In this document: positions 14,837 to 20,705 of the stretch, piece by piece | Position numbering within the stretch: position 1 is the first letter of the stretch | Layout of the letters: each line of letters starts with the position of its first letter | Assembly: GCA_910587275.1 (NCBI GenBank) | Contig: CAJUMD010000039.1 | Coordinates: 1-27,177 of the forward strand | Direction of reading: 5' to 3' | Origin: an uncultured Kineothrix sp. | GTDB taxonomy: Bacteria > Bacillota > Clostridia > Lachnospirales > Lachnospiraceae | DNA: 27,177 bases | Notes under the pieces: model-generated | Databases searched by the model: none | Told to the model about the DNA's origin: nothing | The model's input: only the letters and a program-made list of their open reading frames with translations | Program-made: the position numbers and the translations under genes

Positions 14837-16711
14837 TTATACGCCCGTCTGCAGGATCAGCCTGTCATATACTTCCGTCAGCGTCTGGATCATCTTGGAA
14901 GAAAGCGTATACGCATTTTCATACTTAATCATGTTCATCGCTTCCTCGTCCTCATCCACACTGGAAATGGAAGAACGCTGGTTCTCTATGGTAACGGCTA
15001 TTCCGTAATAAGTATCGTAAAAATCCTTGGCATTGCCGGCATTCAAAGCAACATCCGAAAGGAGGGTGTCCAAAAACTCGCTTACCGTGGCATTACGGAA
15101 ACTGAATTTCGTCTTATCCACCAGCGCCGCTTTCAGTTCATCCACCTGTCCGCATTCCTCCACGCCGATATCCGAGCTGGATTTCGTACCGAGCAGGTCG
15201 GCATCCGCCAAAAGCTCATTACTGATTTGTATGTTAAAAGCCGTCATTTCATAATATCCGTCGCTGTCCAAAAAGTCATCTAAACCATACTGTGACCTGA
15301 TGTCGCCGTCTTCCGCTACCGGTTTCTTTGCCGTAAAGAACGTCAGCTCATTACCGCCCTTACCGAACAGGTTCCCGTTCTTGTCATAGCCCTTGCCGAA
15401 AATCTCGTTCACTTTCGCCGAAAACGTGCGGACAAACTCGTTCATCTGTGCCAAATAATAAGGAATCCCCTGGTAATTAATATCCTTTCCCACTTCGGCT
15501 TCTTTCCCCATCATGGCGGAAGTCACCCTCTCATCGCATTTGTCATCGTTCATGATAAACGTATAAGTGGATGTGGCTTCATCATATTCCCATGAAGTAT
15601 AGTAAAACTGCGTATTCCCAATCAGGATATCACCGCCCTTATTGGTAGGGGAATTGGGAAGCGTACATTTATCCATATCCTGCAGGTAACTCTTTAACGC
15701 CTTAACTTTCACTTCCGTCCCGTTTACGCCCTGGGAAACGCCCGTCACCAAACCGGAAAATGCCTGGTTATTATTGCCGTCCCTCATGGCAATCAGTCCC
15801 CGCAGGGAACCTTTCATGGACGCGTTGTTCAGGTTAAAAAGATTGCCGTTGTCCCAATACACATCGTACAGACCGTCCGCATCCATTTGGTTGATCTTTT
15901 CATCATCTTTCCTGGAACGGCATTCCAGCGTATGAAAATCCGTATTGTCCACCACGCACTGTCCGCCCGCAATATAAACGATAAATCTGGTACCGCCCGT
16001 CTCCCGGTCCGGATTGTTGGAATCGGTCAGTGGAAATTCTTCCGTCTTCACATCGACAATTTCCGACAGTTCATCCAAAAGCAAATCCCTCTTGTCGCGC
16101 AGCTCGTTTGCCCTCGCATTCGTGGATGCCATTTCTATGATATTAATCTGTTTGTTAATCGTGGCAATTTCCGTGGTAATGGAATTAATCCGGTCAACAC
16201 GGATTTTGATTTCCGAGTTGACATCCTTTTGCAGTTCCACCAGGTTTCCCGCCGTGTTGTTAAAATACTCCGCCATTTTCTGCGCCGCGGCAATGAACTG
16301 CTTCTTGGCATCCGTGCTGCTGCGGTTGGTGGACAAGGTTTCCAATGTCGTGGAAAATGCGGTATAAATAGCCGAAAACCCGGACACTCCGTCGTCCTCA
16401 AAATACTCCTGCAACGTGTCGCAGTAATAATTCTTAATGTCATACTCCATCAGCGTGGAATTGTTGTCGCGGAACCTCATATCGTAAAAAGCATCCCTGA
16501 CACGCTCAATCGCCACGGTATCCACCCCGGCGCCGGCGCAGCCATAAGTCGCAAATACACGCAGCGCATTTGCCGCTTCCTGCGTTACCTGCTGCCTGCT
16601 GTAACCTTCCGTATAAACATTGGAAATATTGTTACCGGTGGTATTGAGCGCCGCATTTGCCGCCCGAAGCCCCGAAGATGCTATGGATAATCCAAAAAAC
16701 TGTGATGGCAT
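14837..16711 (-). CDS. flgK: Flagellar hook-associated protein FlgK, second copy (HAP1)
   Basis: A 624-residue protein. The N-terminus has FFGLSIASSGLRAANAALNTTGNNISNVYTEGYSR split by the usual N-terminal helices; the NT.GNNISN..T.GYSRQ signature of FlgK/FlgE-type rod-hook proteins is intact. The C-terminus has MNMIKYENAYTLSSKMIQTL and ends DRLILQTGV, a normal FlgK D0 helix. The centre (about 200-480) is variable. FlgK sits between hook and filament. Two FlgK-like genes in tandem are present; this one differs in length and middle domain from the first and is intact. The ATG is preceded by AAGGTGAG. The frameshift-corrected end of flgK1 lies 11 bp upstream. Confidence 0.93.
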   Translation of the reverse strand: MPSQFFGLSIASSGLRAANAALNTTGNNISNVYTEGYSRQQVTQEAANALRVFATYGCAGAGVDTVAIERVRDAFYDMRFRDNNSTLMEYDIKNYYCDTLQEYFEDDGVSGFSAIYTAFSTTLETLSTNRSSTDAKKQFIAAAQKMAEYFNNTAGNLVELQKDVNSEIKIRVDRINSITTEIATINKQINIIEMASTNARANELRDKRDLLLDELSEIVDVKTEEFPLTDSNNPDRETGGTRFIVYIAGGQCVVDNTDFHTLECRSRKDDEKINQMDADGLYDVYWDNGNLFNLNNASMKGSLRGLIAMRDGNNNQAFSGLVTGVSQGVNGTEVKVKALKSYLQDMDKCTLPNSPTNKGGDILIGNTQFYYTSWEYDEATSTYTFIMNDDKCDERVTSAMMGKEAEVGKDINYQGIPYYLAQMNEFVRTFSAKVNEIFGKGYDKNGNLFGKGGNELTFFTAKKPVAEDGDIRSQYGLDDFLDSDGYYEMTAFNIQISNELLADADLLGTKSSSDIGVEECGQVDELKAALVDKTKFSFRNATVSEFLDTLLSDVALNAGNAKDFYDTYYGIAVTIENQRSSISSVDEDEEAMNMIKYENAYTLSSKMIQTLTEVYDRLILQTGV

Positions 16712-16754
16712 TTTTTCTCACCTTACCTTCCCAATGTATTAATGATATGTTCTA

Positions 16755-18326
16755 TCATATCGTCAATAACGTTAATGTAACGCTGGATGCATTGTATGCA
16801 TTTTGGAATTTAATCATAAATTCCATTTCCTCATCCGAGGATACGCCAAGCACCTGTTCCCTTGCGGAATAGGTTTCGTTTACCGTGGCTTCCTGCGCAT
16901 CCAAAAAATCCTTGTTCGTTTTACCGGTATTGCTGACCTGGTTAATCAGCGCATCATAGAACCGGCGGATGTTCGTCTTCGTCTGCAGGTTCGGGTTGAG
17001 CATGTAGGTCTCCGCCTCAAAACCGTCCAGCATCCTTTCGATTGCCGCTTTATCTTCTTTGCCGTCCTTTGTCCGGAACGACAGCCTGCCCGGCTCCCGC
17101 TTCAAACTTTCGTTTACAATCATATTGCTGACGGAAAATCCTTTTTCGGGATCCATGGATATCAGTTCAAACATTTGGTAAGGATTGCCATCCTCATCCT
17201 TCAAATATCCGGTATCCGGTTCCAGCATGGCCGCTTCACGCAACGCATCGTTAATCGTGGTTGCCACATAGTGGATCAGGCGGTCAAATTCCGCCTCCAC
17301 GTTCATTAAAAGCGACTGGTAAATATCGGTGTTGTACGCCTCGGAATCCTCCAAATCCTGATAGGTGGCACGTTTCTCCCCCCTTGCAAGCAGGGTGGCG
17401 CGCAGGGCTCCGATATCCGTATTCATGGTAGTCGATATTTTTTGGGTCGGATTATAAACCCTTGCCGCTTCCAAATCCAATTCCGGCTCGCCCCATTTGT
17501 TGTTCTTATAATTCGCCAGCTGCTTCCAGTAAGGAGTATGGAAACCAGTTTCCTTATCCGTATGCAGTTCTATCGTATTGACCAAATCGGAAGTCACGAA
17601 ATCCACGCCTTCAAACTTCACGCTGACAACGCCGTTAAAGTCTTCTTCATACTGAATCTTCCCCAGCTTTGCCAATTCATCAAGAATCAGGTTCCTTTGG
17701 TCCCTTAAGTCATTGGCATGCTCGGTATCTCCCGTTTCCAGCCTCATAATCTTCTTGTTAATGGCTACAAGCTGTTCGCCGTATTCATTAATTTTTTCTA
17801 CCGTTTTCTCCACCTGCGCATTCAGGTTATCCTGCTGTTCACACAGCCCGTCATACACCCTTAACGCTTTCGTCAGGAACTGGTCACAGCGGGATACGAA
17901 CATGTTCTGGTTCGTCATGTCGCAGGGACTCTTTACCAACTCCTCCATGGCAGTCCACAGGTTTTCCAAAGCTGCCGAAAATTCCACGCCCTGGAATTCG
18001 CCGAACAGGTCTTCCATTTCCTCGATGACTTTCGTATTTACTTCATAAAAAGAACAGCGTCCCGTTTCTTTCCGGTACGTCTTATCCAAAAATACATCCC
18101 TGACCTGTCTTGTTTGGGAATAAACCACGCCCAGCCCGTACTGCTGGTAGGAAATGGCAGATGCACTGCTCGATAGATTAATATAGCTCCTCGTCCCAAG
18201 CAGTATCTGCTGCCTGGTATACCCCTTGGTATCTGTGTTCGCCATATTATGTGCGGTTGTATTTAATGTGTTCTGGCTCGTCTGAAGACCCGACGCGCCG
18301 ATGTATAAACTTCCAAATAATGGCAT
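16755..18326 (-). CDS. flgK: Flagellar hook-associated protein FlgK, first copy, C-terminus frameshifted
   Basis: The 523-residue reading frame starts MPLFGSLYIGASGLQTSQ, with TAHNMANTDTKGYTRQQ, the FlgK N-terminal signature. Late in the protein SSDEEMEFMIKFQNAYNASS is the start of the conserved C-terminal helix, but the frame then reads VTLTLLTI and stops. One base added at 16781/16782 would restore RYINVIDDMIEHIINTLGR and a stop at 16723-16725, exactly the expected FlgK ending and 11 bp before flgK2. A base is therefore missing here, either in the genome or in the assembly. CC read as C in AGC-CGT is the simplest case. The remnant at 16723-16781 belongs to the same gene. The ATG is preceded by GAGGTGAT. 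Confidence 0.9.
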   Translation of the reverse strand: MPLFGSLYIGASGLQTSQNTLNTTAHNMANTDTKGYTRQQILLGTRSYINLSSSASAISYQQYGLGVVYSQTRQVRDVFLDKTYRKETGRCSFYEVNTKVIEEMEDLFGEFQGVEFSAALENLWTAMEELVKSPCDMTNQNMFVSRCDQFLTKALRVYDGLCEQQDNLNAQVEKTVEKINEYGEQLVAINKKIMRLETGDTEHANDLRDQRNLILDELAKLGKIQYEEDFNGVVSVKFEGVDFVTSDLVNTIELHTDKETGFHTPYWKQLANYKNNKWGEPELDLEAARVYNPTQKISTTMNTDIGALRATLLARGEKRATYQDLEDSEAYNTDIYQSLLMNVEAEFDRLIHYVATTINDALREAAMLEPDTGYLKDEDGNPYQMFELISMDPEKGFSVSNMIVNESLKREPGRLSFRTKDGKEDKAAIERMLDGFEAETYMLNPNLQTKTNIRRFYDALINQVSNTGKTNKDFLDAQEATVNETYSAREQVLGVSSDEEMEFMIKFQNAYNASSVTLTLLTI

Positions 18327-18357
18327 ATGATATCACCTCTCCCTTCGGTTTTTAGGA

Positions 18358-18876
18358 TTATTGTTTTGCGTCAAACCCGCTTCTGTCTACCCCGATTACA
18401 CTTCCCGTGTTGTACGCGCCTTTATTATAATTGGCGGTTTCGGGGGCTGCCCTCATTGCCTGAACCATGTTTATGTCAAATTCAATCAGCTCAAGGGCGT
18501 TTATAATGAGCTGCCTGTTCTGCTCATTAATCTGTTTCACCCTGCCTACCACATCTTTTAACCTGTCATAAACTGCCGCCAGTTTCTGCTGTTCCGACGG
18601 TCTTGGTTCCAGCATTTGGATAATACTGTCCAGCTTCAAATCTTCAACATCCCTGTTTACCACGTTGGCGATATCACGAACCACTTCCTGTCTCTTACGG
18701 TCTAACTGATTGATTCTGCTCACAACGATTTGTTCTTCATCCGTGATCTTTGACAGCTCCTCCAAATTACCGGCTATGATGACCGGCTTCTTTTGGGTGG
18801 ACAACCCAAGCAAGTTTTCGTATTCTTCACATAAATCACCTAATGTTGCAATCAGGTTTTCCATCAAACTTGCCAC
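18358..18876 (-). CDS. flgN: FlgN-type flagellar export chaperone
   Basis: A 172-residue helical protein of the FlgN family: an N-terminal helix with MENLIATLGDLCEEYENLL, the conserved EELSKITDEEQIVVSRINQLDRKR region, split here only by its heptads, and a C-terminal helix LKDVVGRVKQINEQNRQLI followed by an unstructured tail. FlgN binds FlgK and FlgL in the cytoplasm and delivers them to the export apparatus, which fits its place just before flgK, flgK and flgL. The start is GTG at 18876, with GAGG 7 bases upstream overlapping the flgM stop codon, so it is coupled to flgM. An in-frame ATG four codons later is a weaker alternative. Confidence 0.92.
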   Translation of the reverse strand: MASLMENLIATLGDLCEEYENLLGLSTQKKPVIIAGNLEELSKITDEEQIVVSRINQLDRKRQEVVRDIANVVNRDVEDLKLDSIIQMLEPRPSEQQKLAAVYDRLKDVVGRVKQINEQNRQLIINALELIEFDINMVQAMRAAPETANYNKGAYNTGSVIGVDRSGFDAKQ

Positions 18877-18880
18877 GGGC

Positions 18881-19162
18881 TTACCTCATTTCTTCTAACT
18901 TCTGCAATAACTTATCAGCAAATTTCCCAACGCTCACCTCGTAAGTACCTGCCTGAATACTTTTCCTGAGAGGAGCCACCACATCTTCCCTGACATCCGC
19001 ACAAGCCGCAACTGCCTGTTTCGCAACCTGATAGTCCCTTGCGGTGCTGGATATCTCAAGCTGATCCGCTTCCCCCGCATTCACTTTCACGTTCCTGCGG
19101 TTCTTGTCAGACTTGGATGTGTTATATATCTGCTGAACCTGTGTATACGCTTCAATACGCAT
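18881..19162 (-). CDS. flgM: Anti-sigma-28 factor FlgM
   Basis: A 93-residue protein with a short, polar, probably disordered N-terminal half and the conserved SigD-binding C-terminal helices: DQLEISSTARDYQVAK, then ADVREDVVAPLRKSI, AGTYEVSVGKFADKLLQKL. FlgM holds the flagellar sigma factor inactive until the hook is complete, then is secreted. The ATG follows a perfect AAGGAGG-type site by 7 bases. It is the first gene of the cluster and has its own SigD promoter at 19209-19235, which gives a negative feedback loop. Its last bases overlap the flgN ribosome binding site. Confidence 0.95.
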   Translation of the reverse strand: MRIEAYTQVQQIYNTSKSDKNRRNVKVNAGEADQLEISSTARDYQVAKQAVAACADVREDVVAPLRKSIQAGTYEVSVGKFADKLLQKLEEMR

Positions 19163-19164
19163 CG

Positions 19165-19185
19165 TTCACTCCTCCTTTCCGTGAA
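19165..19185 (-). promoter_or_regulatory. Small hairpin displaying the flgM ribosome binding site
   Basis: In the transcript UUCAC and GUGAA can form a 5-bp stem around an 11-base loop, GGAAAGGAGGA, which includes the flgM ribosome binding site and AAGGA. It resembles a CsrA target but the loop is larger than ideal. It is a weaker case than the flaG hairpin. Confidence 0.35.
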
Positions 19186-19208
19186 ATATTACTGATGTCT
19201 TATTATTA

Positions 19209-19235
19209 TTATCGGTCTTTTGGAAAATTACTTTA
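19209..19235 (-). promoter_or_regulatory. SigD (sigma-28) promoter of the flgM operon
   Basis: On the minus strand TAAA (19232-19235), exactly 15 bp, then ACCGATAA (19209-19216), one base from the flagellar sigma consensus. The start would lie near 19202, about 40 bases before the flgM ATG. SigD would thus drive its own anti-sigma factor, together with the hook-junction genes. Confidence 0.87.
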
Positions 19236-19273
19236 GGGAATTTTTCAATTTTGTCTGTCCTGCCCCCGCCATA

Positions 19274-19397
19274 GATAACAATTCGGCTTGGAATGTTATG
19301 TTTGCGGGAAAATGCGGACGCAGAAGACAAAAACGGAATCCCCTGTGCTGCCCGTGCGTCCGCCTATCAAGAAACCATTCCAAGCAGAATCGTTACC
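19274..19397. repeat. Palindromic repeat family, copy 3 (124 bp with terminal inverted repeats)
   Basis: The ends GATAACAATTCGGCTTGGAA.. (from 19274) and ..TTCCAAGCAGAATCGTTACC (to 19397) are inverted repeats, 19 of 22 positions matching. Inside, GCGGACGCA (19314-19322) pairs with TGCGTCCGC (19355-19363). Read on the minus strand the order TAAC-RTTC-GC-TG-AATG, then GGCGGACGCACGGG, matches copies 1 and 2. It lies between the divergent flgM and response-regulator promoters. The rest of the gap (19398-19565) is AT-rich; I find no convincing promoter in it, only the AGGAGG site of the next gene. Confidence 0.78.
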
Positions 19398-19565
19398 TCC
19401 ACAGAGCAAAGGAGCAAGAAACTGCTTGTCAGTGCCTTAAAATAATGTTACCCTTTTATATATGTCTTATTTATATTTTGATAAATGTATGGTATTTATT
19501 ATTTGCTGTCTCATACAATGTCATACCAAAATCTTAAGCGCACATGATAAATGCAAGGAGGAATT

Positions 19566-20663
19566 ATGGCTGGGGAAAACAATTCCAATTCGGCAAATGC
19601 CTTAACTTTAAAAGATAGTGCCAAAATCCTGGTCGTGGACGACGTGGATGCAAACCGGTTTGTCCTGCGGGATATCATCCGGGAAATGGGGCATACACCG
19701 GTTTTGGCGGAAAACGGTGTACAGGCACTGAAAATCGTGGATAAGCTCCATCCGCAGCTTATCATTTTGGACGTGGCGATGCCGGAAATGGACGGGCACC
19801 TTTTCTGTAAATTAATGAAGGAAAACGTGAAAACGAGGGATATTCCCATTATCTTTATTTCCGCCTTTGACGATCCCGAAGATGTGGTGGAGGGATTTAA
19901 CCTGGGCGGGGAGGATTATATTACGAAACCTTTCATCCCGGAAGTGGTAAAGGCGAGACTGCGGCTCCATCTTAAGCTGTATTATGCAAACCAGGAACTG
20001 TCGGAAACGAACCGGCTTCTGCAGCGCTCCGTCAATGAACAGCTCCGCCAACTGGAAATCGAAAAGAAAAATGTCCTGTATGCCTTAATCCGCGTGGCAC
20101 GGGAAAATGCCTGCTACGATGAGAACCACATGGAACGACTCAGTTACAACTGCCGGATACTGGCGGAAGCAATGCAGCTTTCGACCAATTACGGGCACCT
20201 GATTTCCGATTCCTACATAGAAACCATAGCGCTGGCCGCACCGCTCAGCGATTTGGGGAACGTGGCAATCCCCACGGACATCCTGCAAAAAAAGGAATCC
20301 CTTCTGCCGGAGGAGCTTGCCGTCATACAAACCCATACCACGGTGGGTGCGAAAATCCTCCAGGATATCCGCAACACTGGAGATTATAACGATTTCCTCC
20401 AAATGTCCATTGACATTGCCCACTACCACCATGAAAACTGGGACGGCAGCGGCTACCCCTGCGGGAAAAAGGGGGAAGAAATCCCCCTGTCCGCGCAAAT
20501 CCTGTCCGTGGTAAGCTCCTACTGCGCCATTACCGAGACAAGGGTTTACCGGCATTCTTACGATATCGATGCGGCATTTGAACTGATGGAGGCGGATGCC
20601 GGTAAGAAATTCAATCCGGACATCTTCCTGATTCTGCGGAAAATCCGCAGACAGCTGCATTAG
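19566..20663 (+). CDS. Response regulator with a degenerate HD-GYP output domain
   Basis: A 365-residue protein. The receiver domain (about 18-135) is complete: Asp25/Asp26, phospho-acceptor Asp69 in LIILDVAMPEMDG, and Lys121 in ITKPF. A coiled-coil linker (140-172) leads to an HD-GYP-type domain (about 173-360). That domain keeps H188 (NHMERL), H257 (THTTVG), H288/H289 and the HHENWDGSGYP block. Where active members have HDxGK it reads SDLGN (228-232), and where they have DvyDAlt it reads SSYCAIT. Two metal-ligand positions and the usual Lys are thus lost, so cyclic-di-GMP hydrolysis is doubtful and a binding or scaffold role is possible. The ATG at 19566 is chosen over 19551 because AGGAGG lies between them. 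It is the first gene of the three-gene signalling operon, 42 bp before the kinase. Confidence 0.9.
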   Translation: MAGENNSNSANALTLKDSAKILVVDDVDANRFVLRDIIREMGHTPVLAENGVQALKIVDKLHPQLIILDVAMPEMDGHLFCKLMKENVKTRDIPIIFISAFDDPEDVVEGFNLGGEDYITKPFIPEVVKARLRLHLKLYYANQELSETNRLLQRSVNEQLRQLEIEKKNVLYALIRVARENACYDENHMERLSYNCRILAEAMQLSTNYGHLISDSYIETIALAAPLSDLGNVAIPTDILQKKESLLPEELAVIQTHTTVGAKILQDIRNTGDYNDFLQMSIDIAHYHHENWDGSGYPCGKKGEEIPLSAQILSVVSSYCAITETRVYRHSYDIDAAFELMEADAGKKFNPDIFLILRKIRRQLH

Positions 20664-20705
20664 AGCGTGCTTGTTTTGGAGGTTGCTTGATTTGGAGGTT
20701 ACATT

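Noticed and set aside
19400..19565. A SigD or SigA promoter for the response-regulator operon
   Set aside because: GATAA near 19549 lacks a matching TAAA 15 bp upstream and would start inside the ribosome site. Pairs such as TTGTCA with TACCCT or TTGATA with TATTAT have poor boxes or wrong spacing.
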